From: Pseudoalteromonas sp. T1lg75
GTDB lineage: Bacteria > Pseudomonadota > Gammaproteobacteria > Enterobacterales > Alteromonadaceae
Direction of reading: 5' to 3'
Assembly: GCF_002964705.1 (NCBI RefSeq)
Contig: NZ_PQCD01000055.1
Span: forward strand, 60,644-124,643
Length of the DNA stretch: 64,000 nucleotides
Position numbers and translations under genes: made by a program. Of the stretch, positions 8,619 to 17,833 are shown piece after piece. The notes under the pieces were generated by a model, which had not been told where the DNA came from, made no database searches, and worked only from the letters and a program-made list of their open reading frames with translations. The number at the start of each line of letters is the position of its first letter. Within the stretch, counting starts at the first letter, position 1.

Positions 8619-9911
8619 ATGGCCGATATTTGGCAACAAAGACGCACCAGTGAAGATAAGCACCGCCCCAATGATAATCGCTCTTCGTGGCAGGTAGACC
8701 GCTCCCGTATTATTCATGCCGCTGCATTTCGCCGTTTACAGGCAAAAACGCAGATTATGGGCATAGGGTTAAACGACTTTCACCGTACTCGTCTCACTCA
8801 TTCCTTGGAAGTGGCACAAATTGGCAGCGGTTTACTGCGCCATTTAGGCCGTCAGCACCCCGAGGTGAAATGCCTGCCCGACGACTCCTTGCTCGAAACC
8901 CTGTGTTTAGCCCATGATATCGGCCATCCGCCATTTGGCCATGGCGGCGAAATTGCCCTTAATTATATGATGCGCGAACACGGTGGCTTTGAGGGCAATG
9001 CCCAAACCTTGCGTATTGTCGCTAAGCTCGAGCCCTACACTCAGGGCTTTGGCATGAACCTAACCCGCCGTACTCTGCTGGGCTTTATCAAATACCCGGC
9101 CATGCTCGATACGCTGTGGCATAGCAAGCCATCTGAGCCGGCGCAGCAGCGTTATATTAAGGCCAATGAGTGGCGCCCAGCAAAAGGCCTCTATGGTGAC
9201 GACAGCGATTTGGTGGACTGGATCTTCGCCCCACTCAGTGAGGCGGACCGCACCTTATTCCAAAGTCATCAGCCGCTGGATAGCTTTCGTGCCAAAACCT
9301 TATATAAGTCGGTCGATGCCTCTTTAATGGAGCTCGCCGATGACATCGCCTACGCGGTTCATGATTTAGAAGATGCCATCGCCACCGAGCAGATCACCAT
9401 TCATGACTGGCAATCCCATGCCGAACCCATGCTGGCTAAGCTCGACTGCCCCTGGTTAAGCGATGCCGATATGGCACAACGACTGTTTTTCCAGTGCGAA
9501 GCACAGCGCAAGGACATTATAGGTGAACTAGTTAATTTGTTTATAACCCAGGCCAGGCTGTTACCCACCGACGGGCAGTTTAGTTGCGATATCCTCAGCT
9601 ATCAGGTGGCTTTGCCACCGAGTTATCAGGCTCTGCTGGACTGCCTTAAAAACTTTATCTACAAGCGCCTTATTCGCGCGCCCCATATGCAGCAGATCGA
9701 GTTTAACGGACAGAAACTGATCATCGAGTTGTTCGAAGCCTTTGCCAGCGATCCTTTGCGCCTGTTGCCAGAAACCACCGCCATCTCCTATCGTCAGGCT
9801 GAGCAAACGGGTACCAGCACCTATCGGGTGTTATGTGATTACCTCAGCGGCATGACCGATGAGTACGCCTATAAAACCCACCAGCGCCTGTTTAGCAGTA
9901 GCGCGTATTAA
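8619..9911 (+). CDS. dgt: Deoxyguanosinetriphosphate triphosphohydrolase-like protein (dGTPase type 2)
   Basis: An HD-superfamily hydrolase of 430 residues, expected to split dNTPs into nucleoside and triphosphate. The metal-binding residues are visible: His61 in THSLEVAQIG, His99-Asp100 in AHDIGHPPFGHGGE, and a later Asp in ELADDIAYAVHDLEDA. Length and start (MADIWQQRRT) match the dGTPase-like type-2 group rather than the longer E. coli Dgt. Roles in dNTP balance or phage resistance are known for relatives but cannot be read from this locus. It stands alone, divergent from bax. Confidence 0.92.
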   Translation: MADIWQQRRTSEDKHRPNDNRSSWQVDRSRIIHAAAFRRLQAKTQIMGIGLNDFHRTRLTHSLEVAQIGSGLLRHLGRQHPEVKCLPDDSLLETLCLAHDIGHPPFGHGGEIALNYMMREHGGFEGNAQTLRIVAKLEPYTQGFGMNLTRRTLLGFIKYPAMLDTLWHSKPSEPAQQRYIKANEWRPAKGLYGDDSDLVDWIFAPLSEADRTLFQSHQPLDSFRAKTLYKSVDASLMELADDIAYAVHDLEDAIATEQITIHDWQSHAEPMLAKLDCPWLSDADMAQRLFFQCEAQRKDIIGELVNLFITQARLLPTDGQFSCDILSYQVALPPSYQALLDCLKNFIYKRLIRAPHMQQIEFNGQKLIIELFEAFASDPLRLLPETTAISYRQAEQTGTSTYRVLCDYLSGMTDEYAYKTHQRLFSSSAY

Positions 9912-10049
9912 GCAGAACAGGCTTCGCATCTAAGACGGCGAGCTTAGCGCAGCGCACCTTTGTACCCTCGGCAGATTGACCTATTATTAATAGGCAATTA
10001 ATTGCATTTATTCACCCCCGTTGGAAACCGAGTTGCAAAGGAAGTCGCG

Positions 10050-11135
10050 ATGCCATTTTTCGCCCTGTTTATTATTTTTTCTCTGTTGTTAGCACCCGGG
10101 CTTTATGCTCAACAGCCCTCACTGTTTATTGAAGAGCGCCAGGCCATAGTTAAAGACATAGATAAATTCGATTGGCTGCGCCTGAGCTCGGGGGAGTGGC
10201 TAAAGGGCGAGTTCAAAGCCATGTACGACAAACAAATCGAGTTTGATAGCGACATACTCGATACTTTGTTTATCGACCGTGAAGACGTGCACATGGTGAT
10301 CTCCGGCAAGGCCCATAGTGTGCGCTTTAATGACGGCTCGGTGTACGAAGGCGCCCTGCTGATCGGCCCGGACTATGTGCAAGTGGGTGAACAACGACTG
10401 GCCTATATGCCTAAAGAACTGGTCTCCATCGCCGCCAGCGCCGATAATGTTGGCGGCGCCTGGTATGCCAAGGTGGGCCTGGGTGCCAACCTAAGTCGCG
10501 GCAATACAGAGCAAACCGAGCTCTCCGCCAACGTCGATATCAAACGGCGCACCGCCACCAATCGGCTGCTGATAAACGCGCTGGCGGCACGCACCAGTAA
10601 TGATGAAGAGGTGACGGAAAATAACGTCCGCGCCAACGGCACCTTTGACTGGTTTTATACCAAGGCCCTGTATTTTCGTCCGGTGTTTTTCGATTACTAC
10701 CGCGACCCGTTTCAAAATATCGATCATAAATACACCTTAGGCGCTGGGTTAGGGTATTACGTGGTTGATACCCAACGCTGGGAGTGGGATGTCGGTCTGG
10801 GTCCGGCCTATCAACGCACACAATTTTCCAATGTCGGTGCCGATGCCGCCACCAGCAACTCCTCCACCTCGGTATATTTTTCATCGAACATGGATTATGA
10901 ACTAACCTCGGACATAGATTTAAACTTTGATTACCGCTTTACCCTAGCCGAACAAGCGGCCGGTGGTAATGCCCAGCACGCCCTTGCCGGCGCCTCAATA
11001 GATATAACCAGTGATATTGATTTCGATATATCCCTGCTTTGGGATCACCTTCAATCGCCCATAGCCAATGCCGATGGCACTGTGCCGAAAAAGGACGACT
11101 ACAAGATGATCGTCACCTTTGCCGTCGAGTTATAG
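10050..11135 (+). CDS. DUF481 family outer-membrane protein (YdiY-like)
   Basis: A 361-residue exported protein. The start MPFFALFIIFSLLLAPGLYA is chosen because AAAGGAAG precedes it; an upstream in-frame ATG at 10002 has no binding site and would spoil the signal peptide. Residues about 30-140 form a small beta domain (SSGEWLKGEFKAMYDKQIEF; RFNDGSVYEGAL), followed by the DUF481 beta-barrel from about 150, beginning WYAKVGLGANLSRGNTEQTE and ending in an aromatic-poor but typical terminal strand MIVTFAVEL. Function is not known. It is 8 bases from the porin gene and probably in the same unit. Confidence 0.88.
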   Translation: MPFFALFIIFSLLLAPGLYAQQPSLFIEERQAIVKDIDKFDWLRLSSGEWLKGEFKAMYDKQIEFDSDILDTLFIDREDVHMVISGKAHSVRFNDGSVYEGALLIGPDYVQVGEQRLAYMPKELVSIAASADNVGGAWYAKVGLGANLSRGNTEQTELSANVDIKRRTATNRLLINALAARTSNDEEVTENNVRANGTFDWFYTKALYFRPVFFDYYRDPFQNIDHKYTLGAGLGYYVVDTQRWEWDVGLGPAYQRTQFSNVGADAATSNSSTSVYFSSNMDYELTSDIDLNFDYRFTLAEQAAGGNAQHALAGASIDITSDIDFDISLLWDHLQSPIANADGTVPKKDDYKMIVTFAVEL

Positions 11136-11143
11136 GAGCAAAC

Positions 11144-12580
11144 ATGGTCCCGCTTAATCCTAATCGCCGCAATCCCTTCTCCCCGGGAAGCAAAGCTTTA
11201 GGGCTCGCCCTGACGGCGCTCCTGCTCAGCCCCCAGGTACAAGGTGCCACGGTTGAAGAACGTTTGGCCGCGTTGGAGCGCCGCATTGCCGAATTAGAGC
11301 GGCAATTACAACTAAAAGATGCAGAGATTGAACGACAACTGACGCTCAAAGACGCGGAAATAGAGGCGATAAAGCGCCCTCTCACCACGGTCAAGACCCA
11401 AACCGAAGAGCCCACCAGCAAGCTCAACGGTCGCCTGTATCAGGAATATGAGCGCCCCAGTTACCGTTTTAAAACACCGCCGAAAAGCATCTTCCTGAGC
11501 GACTCGGAAACCACGCTGCAAATCGGTGGGCAAATCTGGCTGGATGCCATCTATAACGATGGCGAGATGGCCAATCGCGGCGCCTTTCAAACCTCATCCA
11601 TTCTCTTTGATGAAGATGCCAGTGATGATAAAACCTTACTCAACGCGGGGCAGTCCAAACTCTCCTTTCGCAGTCATACCCCCACCGAGCATGGCGATAT
11701 GACCACACGTTTTGAGTTTGATATGTTCGATGGCGACGGCAAGGCCGACTTTAACCTTACTCATCTTTGGGGAGAGCTGGGCAACTGGGGCGCAGGGCAA
11801 ACCTTTAGCGGTTTTATGGACATCAATTCCTTTCCCAATATCCTCGACTATTGGGGTCCATCGGCCATGGTCTTTGCCCGTCATCCGCAAATTCGTTATC
11901 GCCGCAGCTTAGACGGTGGCAGCTCCTGGGCCGTAGGCATTGAGCGCTCAGATGCGGATCTGGCGTTACCGGTTAATATTGACCCGGAGTCCCTCAACTA
12001 TAGCGAACAAAACGATTGGCCCGATGCCAGCGCCAGTTATACCTATCAATTTGACCAAGGGTATATTAAAACCGCACTGCTGCTGCGCTATTTGGGATAT
12101 AAAACAACCCAGCAAGAAGATAAGGTCTGGGGTTGGGGTATCAATGTCACCGGCACCTATGATCTGGACTATAGCCACAGCCTCAAATTTCAATTGGCTA
12201 ACGGCGAAGGCATAGGCCGCTACCTCAATGATCCCTGCTGCCATTATTACGCCTCGGTCACCGGCGGCAGCGACGCTGGCCTGGACGGCAATGGTGAGCT
12301 CACCGCCATTGGGGCCAAGGCCGGTTTTATCTACTTGGATAAACAATGGAACGACAACTACACCTCTTCCTTTGGTATCAGTTATGTGGATATCGACAAC
12401 ATCATTACCCAGCATCCCTTGTCCTTTAATAACAGTCTCTACAGTACGGTGAACCTGATTTATAACCCTACCATCATGTCGCGCCTTGGCATTGAACTGC
12501 AATATGGTGAGCTGCAAAATTACCAAGGAGACAAGGGCGACAATTTCCGCTTGCAGACTTCTTTTGGCTTTAAATATTAG
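11144..12580 (+). CDS. DcaP-like outer-membrane porin
   Basis: A 478-residue protein with a long signal peptide ending near QVQGA, a short coiled coil (ERLAALERRIAELERQLQ, then the repeated LKDAEIE unit), and a trimeric porin-type beta barrel that starts at TTLQIGGQIWLDAIYND and ends with the aromatic terminus LQTSFGFKY. DcaP porins take up dicarboxylates and other small anions, and the N-terminal coiled coil is characteristic of them. The ATG at 11144 has TAGGAG 7 bases upstream. Placed between the DUF481 gene and an exported glutaminase, it may import the products of periplasmic nutrient breakdown; that link is inference. Confidence 0.85.
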   Translation: MVPLNPNRRNPFSPGSKALGLALTALLLSPQVQGATVEERLAALERRIAELERQLQLKDAEIERQLTLKDAEIEAIKRPLTTVKTQTEEPTSKLNGRLYQEYERPSYRFKTPPKSIFLSDSETTLQIGGQIWLDAIYNDGEMANRGAFQTSSILFDEDASDDKTLLNAGQSKLSFRSHTPTEHGDMTTRFEFDMFDGDGKADFNLTHLWGELGNWGAGQTFSGFMDINSFPNILDYWGPSAMVFARHPQIRYRRSLDGGSSWAVGIERSDADLALPVNIDPESLNYSEQNDWPDASASYTYQFDQGYIKTALLLRYLGYKTTQQEDKVWGWGINVTGTYDLDYSHSLKFQLANGEGIGRYLNDPCCHYYASVTGGSDAGLDGNGELTAIGAKAGFIYLDKQWNDNYTSSFGISYVDIDNIITQHPLSFNNSLYSTVNLIYNPTIMSRLGIELQYGELQNYQGDKGDNFRLQTSFGFKY

Positions 12581-12637
12581 GCGCTTAAAGCGAGATTCAC
12601 GCCCATTTTCTGATAAGGACGATAAGGACTGATATAA

Positions 12638-13645
12638 ATGAAGAAAATACTCTACTCGCTAATATTGATATCGGCCCTCGGCCTGCAAACTAAAGTCGAT
12701 GCCCGTCCCTATGACACAGCCAAGGTGGAGCAGATACTTGCTCAGGCCCATGCCCTGTATAAGGACGACAAAAACGGTGCCAATGCCGATTACATTCCTG
12801 CCTTGGCCGAGGTTGACAGCGAACTTTTCGCCATCGCCCTGGTCACTACCGACGGCAAGATTTTTACTCAGGGCGATATCGACACCCGCTTCTCGATTCA
12901 GTCTATTTCGAAGGTCTTTACCCTAGCCCTGGCCATGGAACAAAAAGGTGCCGAGGCTATCCGAGATAAAATCGGTGTCAACGCCACCGGCCTGCCCTTT
13001 AATTCGGTGGCGGCCATTGAGTTGAATGAGGCCAGATCGGTCAATCCCCTGGTTAATGCCGGAGCCATGGCCACGGTTAGCCTAATAAACGGCGACACGG
13101 GTGAGCAAAAATGGCAGGCAATAAGCGCTTGGTACGCACAATTTGCCACGGCTAAACTCGGCGTCCTTGAGGATATCTATCGCTCCGAGTCCGGCAGTAA
13201 CGGTCATAACCTGGCCATTGCCGAACTGCTTAAATCTTACGGACGTTTTTACGGCGATGTGGATATCAACCTGGATATTTATACTCGCCAGTGCTCCGTG
13301 GGGGTCACCACCAAGGACTTAGCCCTGATGGCCTCGGTGCTGGCCAATGGCGGCACCCACCCCATTAGCGGTGCGCACTTGATGAGCGCAGATAATGTCC
13401 AGCGGGTGTTGGCGGTGATGACCACCGCCGGCTTGTACGAAACCAGCGGCGAATGGGCCTATACAGTCGGCTTACCGGCGAAAAGTGGCGTCGGCGGTGG
13501 CATTATCGCCATCATGCCGGGCAAGTTTGCCATTGCCGCTTTTTCACCGCGTCTCGATGGGGCCGGCAACAGTGTGCGCGCCCAAAAGGCCATTGATTAT
13601 ATTGCCGACAAAGCCAAGGCCAATATTTTTGCTCATCTCGATTAG
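12638..13645 (+). CDS. glsA: Exported glutaminase
   Basis: Hydrolyses L-glutamine to glutamate and ammonia. The 335-residue protein has the serine-dependent beta-lactamase-like glutaminase fold: the SxxK motif Ser89-Ile-Ser-Lys92 in FSIQSISKVFTLAL, NAGAMATVSLI, and VGVTTKDLALMASVLANGG. Unlike E. coli YbaS and YneH it begins with a signal peptide (MKKILYSLILISALGLQTKV, cleavage near VDARP), so it should act in the periplasm. It follows the DcaP-like porin by 57 bases, which fits a scavenging role. Confidence 0.93.
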   Translation: MKKILYSLILISALGLQTKVDARPYDTAKVEQILAQAHALYKDDKNGANADYIPALAEVDSELFAIALVTTDGKIFTQGDIDTRFSIQSISKVFTLALAMEQKGAEAIRDKIGVNATGLPFNSVAAIELNEARSVNPLVNAGAMATVSLINGDTGEQKWQAISAWYAQFATAKLGVLEDIYRSESGSNGHNLAIAELLKSYGRFYGDVDINLDIYTRQCSVGVTTKDLALMASVLANGGTHPISGAHLMSADNVQRVLAVMTTAGLYETSGEWAYTVGLPAKSGVGGGIIAIMPGKFAIAAFSPRLDGAGNSVRAQKAIDYIADKAKANIFAHLD

Positions 13646-13665
13646 CCACCAACACCATTAGTAAG

Positions 13666-13692
13666 GCTCGGGGCGTTAAAAGCGCCCCGAGC
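13666..13692 (+). terminator. Hairpin downstream of glsA, terminator-like but without a T tract
   Basis: A perfect 10-bp GC-rich stem (GCTCGGGGCG/CGCCCCGAGC) lies around a TTAAAAG loop, 20 bases after the glsA stop. No run of T follows, so it may be a weak or processing hairpin. Confidence 0.45.
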
Positions 13693-13772
13693 GTCCTTGA
13701 GGCGATTCCTTCCCAGGGCACAAAATGCTACACTGACCCCCTCTTAATAATAACTTTCATCATTTATCACCA

Positions 13773-14582
13773 ATGAAAATAATTTCCTTTAACATTAATG
13801 GCTTACGCGCTCGCCTTCATCAACTTCAAGCACTTATCGACAAGCATCAACCGGATGTGATCGGCCTACAAGAAATTAAGGTGCATGATGAAATGTTCCC
13901 CGTCGCCGATGTCGAGGCCATGGGTTATCACGTTTATTTTCATGGTCAAAAAGCCCACTATGGGGTGGCCATGCTGACCAAACAGCCGGCCAAAATGGTG
14001 AAAAAAGGCTTTTCTACCGACACCGACGAGCACCAAAAACGCATGATTGCGGTAACCGTGGAAAACGCTCAAGGGGAAGATGTCACCGTGCTCAATGGCT
14101 ATTTCCCACAAGGCGATAACATCAACCACGAAACCAAGTTCCCTTATAAACGCCAGTTCTACAGTGACCTAATGGCCGAACTAAGCAGCCAATACAGTGC
14201 CGACAGCAAGCTAGTGGTGATGGGCGATATTAATATTTCCCCAATCGATTTGGATATCGGCATCGGCGAAGCCAACAAGAAGCGCTGGCTGAAAACCGGT
14301 AAATGCTCGTTCCAGCCTGAAGAAAGACAATGGTTGGCCACCCTTACCGATTGGGGCCTGGTTGACACCTTCAGACAATTGCACCCGGACGTTGACGACC
14401 AATATTCCTGGTTCGACTACCGCTCCAAGGGCTTCGACGACAACCGAGGCCTGCGTATCGACGTTATTTTAGCCACCCCGGCCTTAGCCCAATCCCTCAC
14501 TGACAGCGGCATCGACTATGAACTGCGAGGCATTGAAAAGCCCTCGGATCATGCGCCGGTCTGGAGCACCTTCGAGGGCTAA
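13773..14582 (+). CDS. xthA: Exodeoxyribonuclease III
   Basis: DNA-repair AP endonuclease and 3'-5' exonuclease. The 269-residue length is typical. The exonuclease-endonuclease-phosphatase fold is marked by [14 protein letters not shown] (Asn7), GLQEIKV (Glu34, metal ligand), [13 protein letters not shown] (catalytic Asp-Asn), [16 protein letters not shown] and the C-terminal SDHAPVW with the catalytic His. It is the first gene of a close group with the following membrane protein (6 bases) and rlmA. Confidence 0.95.
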   Translation: MKIISFNINGLRARLHQLQALIDKHQPDVIGLQEIKVHDEMFPVADVEAMGYHVYFHGQKAHYGVAMLTKQPAKMVKKGFSTDTDEHQKRMIAVTVENAQGEDVTVLNGYFPQGDNINHETKFPYKRQFYSDLMAELSSQYSADSKLVVMGDINISPIDLDIGIGEANKKRWLKTGKCSFQPEERQWLATLTDWGLVDTFRQLHPDVDDQYSWFDYRSKGFDDNRGLRIDVILATPALAQSLTDSGIDYELRGIEKPSDHAPVWSTFEG

Positions 14583-14588
14583 TAGCTG

Positions 14589-15218
14589 ATGTTGGTAAGC
14601 ACGCTCGCCTTGGCGATTATCCTATTTTTTACCCTGGATAAAGCCAGTGTGTCAGGCCTATGGCAGCGCCCGGCAAGACAGACCGGGCTCTTTGCCTGCG
14701 CCTTGGTATTGGCGCTGCTGTGGCGTATCAAGGCCGGCATTGCTCCGGGGCTGGATATACATATTCTTGGCATCACCGCGGTGACGCTGATCCTGGGATG
14801 GCGTTTGGCCAGCCTGGCCGCGGTGCTCGCCACCGCCTTGCTTGCCGGCTTTTCGACCATTGCCTGGGAAAACGCGGCGGTGTTTGTGCTCACCACGGCG
14901 CTTATCCCTATTTACTTTAGCTATGGCATCTTTGTGCTGGTTTATAACCTGCTGCCACGCCATTTATTTATCTATCTATTCGTTTGTAGTTTTCTCTGTG
15001 CGGCGCTGGCCAATTGCCTGAAGATCTTTGTCGGTGCCCTGTACTACTGGGCCATTGGCACCTATGAATGGTCTATGCTGATGGACAACTACGTGATTCT
15101 AAGTGCGCTTATCTGGTTCCCGGAAGCCATGCTCACCGGGATGGCCATGACCCTGCTGGTGATCTATCGCCCCCACTGGGTGCGCACCTTTTATGATAAG
15201 GAATACCTTGCACCATGA
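14589..15218 (+). CDS. CbiM-like energy-coupling factor permease family membrane protein
   Basis: A 209-residue protein with about six transmembrane helices. The segment around WRIKAGIAPGLDIHILGITAV resembles the start of CbiM/NikM substrate-binding permeases, although it lacks the His-rich N-terminal loop that binds cobalt or nickel in them. No ATPase or other transporter subunit lies nearby, so transport and substrate are open. The C-terminal loop PHWVRTFYDKEYLAP is cytosolic-looking. The gene overlaps rlmA by ATGA. Confidence 0.7.
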   Translation: MLVSTLALAIILFFTLDKASVSGLWQRPARQTGLFACALVLALLWRIKAGIAPGLDIHILGITAVTLILGWRLASLAAVLATALLAGFSTIAWENAAVFVLTTALIPIYFSYGIFVLVYNLLPRHLFIYLFVCSFLCAALANCLKIFVGALYYWAIGTYEWSMLMDNYVILSALIWFPEAMLTGMAMTLLVIYRPHWVRTFYDKEYLAP

Positions 15219-16024
15219 GTGCTTATTGCTGCCCCTTATGCCAACAGCCCTTAGCCCGCCAGGGCAACAGCCTAAGCTGTGAACAAGGACACCAGTTCGA
15301 TTATGCCAAAGAGGGCTATATCAATTTATTGCCGGTGCAATACAAGAAATCAAAACAGCCCGGTGACAATCAAGACATGGTGCAGGCCCGACGCCGTTTT
15401 CTATCCGCCGGCCATTATCAGTTTTTACGCCAGGCGCTGGCCAAACGCGTTGGTGCCTTGCATCAGGCGAATACGGCGGTCATCGACATGGGCTGTGGTG
15501 AGGGCTACTACAGCAGCGAACTGGCCAACCAGTTACAGCACGAAGGTCAGGTCTACGGCATAGATATCGCCAAACCTGCGGTGCGCTATGCCGCCAAACG
15601 CTATAGCAATTGCGAATTTGCGGTGGCATCGAGTAAACAGATCCCCTTGAAGGCGGGCTCGGCGTCTGTGGTGACCAGTGTGTTTGCACCCATTTTTGCC
15701 GAGGAAAGCGCTCGTTTGTTGGCGCCACAGGGACACCTGGTGGTAGCCTCCCCCGGTCCTCGTCATTTGGCCGAGCTGAAAGAGATTATCTATCGTGAGG
15801 TACGCGAGCATCAGCCACTTGAAACACCTACCGGCTTTACGCGTAGCGCCGAGAAACTGCTTAGCCAGACCCTGACCCTTAGTGGCGAGCAGGCCAGAGA
15901 TTTGGCCTTAATGACGCCCTTTGCCTGGAAATTCAGCGTCGAACAATTGACTGCGCTGGCAGCACAGCCGGAGTTTAAGGTGCAGGCCGAGTTTTACCTC
16001 AGCGAGTTTCAGAAGAGTTCCTGA
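15215..16024 (+). CDS. rlmA: 23S rRNA (guanine-N1)-methyltransferase RlmA
   Basis: Methylates G745 of 23S rRNA. The 269-residue protein opens with the RlmA zinc finger (CCPLCQQPL ... LSCEQGHQFDYAKEGY, Cys6, Cys9, Cys22, His26), followed by the conserved GDNQDMVQARRRFLSAGHY and a class I SAM fold with VIDMGCGEGYYS. Its start overlaps the stop of the upstream membrane-protein gene, and its last 16 bases overlap the convergent yfbV gene. Confidence 0.93.
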   Translation: MSAYCCPLCQQPLARQGNSLSCEQGHQFDYAKEGYINLLPVQYKKSKQPGDNQDMVQARRRFLSAGHYQFLRQALAKRVGALHQANTAVIDMGCGEGYYSSELANQLQHEGQVYGIDIAKPAVRYAAKRYSNCEFAVASSKQIPLKAGSASVVTSVFAPIFAEESARLLAPQGHLVVASPGPRHLAELKEIIYREVREHQPLETPTGFTRSAEKLLSQTLTLSGEQARDLALMTPFAWKFSVEQLTALAAQPEFKVQAEFYLSEFQKSS

Positions 16025-16455
16025 CGAAAGGTCTTGTCCATTTTATCAAACACATCCTTTAGCAGCAGGGCCAGCTCTTTATAACTAGGCTTGGCCTTGG
16101 CGGGTGCGCCTTGATAACCCTGAGCCACCATTTTGGTATACAGCTCCTTGTACCAATGGGCATAAGCCGGGGGCAACGGGGACGAGGCGCGCTTGGCGAG
16201 CCAGAGCAACCCTTGTACAGGTAGGGATAGAATCAACAAAGCGCAGGCCAGCGCCGGACCCAAGTAATGCTGCCCCAGCAGTTGCAATTGCACCACTAAG
16301 CTGGTGAGCGCCAGTAGCGGCATCACCTTAATGGCGAACAAGGTGGCACTGATAATACGGTTTTCCACAAACATGGGGGCCAGCTCACGGCGCAGCGGCC
16401 AGAGTTTGGCGTAGCTATGCCCTTGCTGAATTTGTGCCATCATACTGTTTTGCAT
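16009..16455 (-). CDS. yfbV: YfbV (UPF0208) membrane protein
   Basis: A 148-residue protein with two transmembrane helices and the family signature YAKLWPLRRELAPMFVENRII, ending DKMDKTFRQELF. In E. coli YfbV insulates the Ter macrodomain of the chromosome and is encoded divergently from ackA, exactly as here. Its 3' end overlaps rlmA on the other strand by 16 bases, so there is no room for a terminator between them. Confidence 0.9.
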   Translation of the reverse strand: MQNSMMAQIQQGHSYAKLWPLRRELAPMFVENRIISATLFAIKVMPLLALTSLVVQLQLLGQHYLGPALACALLILSLPVQGLLWLAKRASSPLPPAYAHWYKELYTKMVAQGYQGAPAKAKPSYKELALLLKDVFDKMDKTFRQELF

Positions 16456-16631
16456 TTACGCCCCTTACAACTAACGTTTAGTGGCAATATAAGGTAAAAT
16501 AGCCGGTCCCACTGCAATAATACCTTAGTCTAAATGTAGCCTTTGGTCATAGCTATTATGACCAGGTTAAAAGCTATTACTTTAGGTAAACGTGGGGTTT
16601 AATTTCTGATATTCAACCACGGGTCTACCAA

Positions 16632-17831
16632 ATGTCTGTACAACACGTCCTAGTTTTAAATTGCGGCAGCTCGAGCCTAAAATTTGCGGTTATCGACGCC
16701 AACAGCGGCGATGAGCTGTTAAGCGGCTTGGCCGAACGCCTCCATAACGACGACGCTACCTTAAAGTATAAATTCGCCGGCAACAAAGAGCAAAACGCAT
16801 TAGCCAGCGGAGCCGATCACAAAATTGCCATCGACGCCCTTGTCGCACTTATTCACCAATATGATCTGGCCAAGAATTTGATTGCCGTCGGTCACCGTGT
16901 GGTTCACGGTGGTGAGCAGTTTACCGGCTCTCAGGTGATCACCCCGGACGTGCTTGACGCCATTACCCAGACTGCCCAATTAGCGCCACTGCATAACCCT
17001 GCCAACCTCACGGGTATTAAGGCAGCGCAAACGGCGTTTCCTAAGCTGGTCCAAGTGGCCGTATTCGACACCGCGTTCCATCAGAGCATGCCCAAGCACG
17101 CGTTTTTATATGCCTTGCCTTATTCCCTGTACAGAGAGCATGGTGTACGCCGTTATGGTTTCCATGGCACCAGTCATCATTATGTTTCCAACCAGGCCGT
17201 CGAGGTCCTGGGGTTGGCCGCGGATAATCATCGCCTGATCACCGCCCACCTGGGCAATGGCTGCTCCGTCTGTGCCATTAAAAATGGTGCAAGTGTCGAT
17301 ACCAGCATGGGACTGACCCCGCTTGAAGGCGTGGTTATGGGTACTCGCAGCGGTGACATCGACCCGGGTTTATTCGATTACCTTACCAGTCAGCTTGGCT
17401 ATTCGGTGGCCGAGGTCAATACCATGCTCAACCAGCAAAGTGGTTTACTCGGCATTAGCGAATTGTCTAATGACTGTCGCACCATAGAAGAGGCCTATCT
17501 AGAGGGACATGAGCAAGCCACTTTAGCGCTGGATATCTTTTGTTACCGCCTGGCCAAACAAATTGCCGCCTACCTGGTGCCGTTAAAGGGTTTGGACGCC
17601 CTAGTCTTTACCGGCGGTATAGGTGAGAACTCAGACATTATTCGCGCCAAGGTGCTTGAGCACCTTAGCTTCCTGGGCTGGCAACTCGATGAACAGCGTA
17701 ACTTGGCCGCACGTTTTGGCAAAAGTGGCATCATTACCAGTGACACCAGCCCCGTTACCGCCATGGTGGTGCCGACCAATGAAGAATGGATGATCTGCCA
17801 GGATGCGGCTCGTCTGGCCAAAGGAGCCTGA
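16632..17831 (+). CDS. ackA: Acetate kinase
   Basis: Interconverts acetyl phosphate plus ADP and acetate plus ATP. The 399-residue protein shows the kinase signatures [15 protein letters not shown] at the N-terminus, [37 protein letters not shown], the [20 protein letters not shown] segment and FTGGIGENS. It is followed after 2 bases by pta, forming the standard acetate overflow pathway. The 176-base gap to yfbV must hold its promoter; I could not pick one out. Confidence 0.97.
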   Translation: MSVQHVLVLNCGSSSLKFAVIDANSGDELLSGLAERLHNDDATLKYKFAGNKEQNALASGADHKIAIDALVALIHQYDLAKNLIAVGHRVVHGGEQFTGSQVITPDVLDAITQTAQLAPLHNPANLTGIKAAQTAFPKLVQVAVFDTAFHQSMPKHAFLYALPYSLYREHGVRRYGFHGTSHHYVSNQAVEVLGLAADNHRLITAHLGNGCSVCAIKNGASVDTSMGLTPLEGVVMGTRSGDIDPGLFDYLTSQLGYSVAEVNTMLNQQSGLLGISELSNDCRTIEEAYLEGHEQATLALDIFCYRLAKQIAAYLVPLKGLDALVFTGGIGENSDIIRAKVLEHLSFLGWQLDEQRNLAARFGKSGIITSDTSPVTAMVVPTNEEWMICQDAARLAKGA

Positions 17832-17833
17832 TC

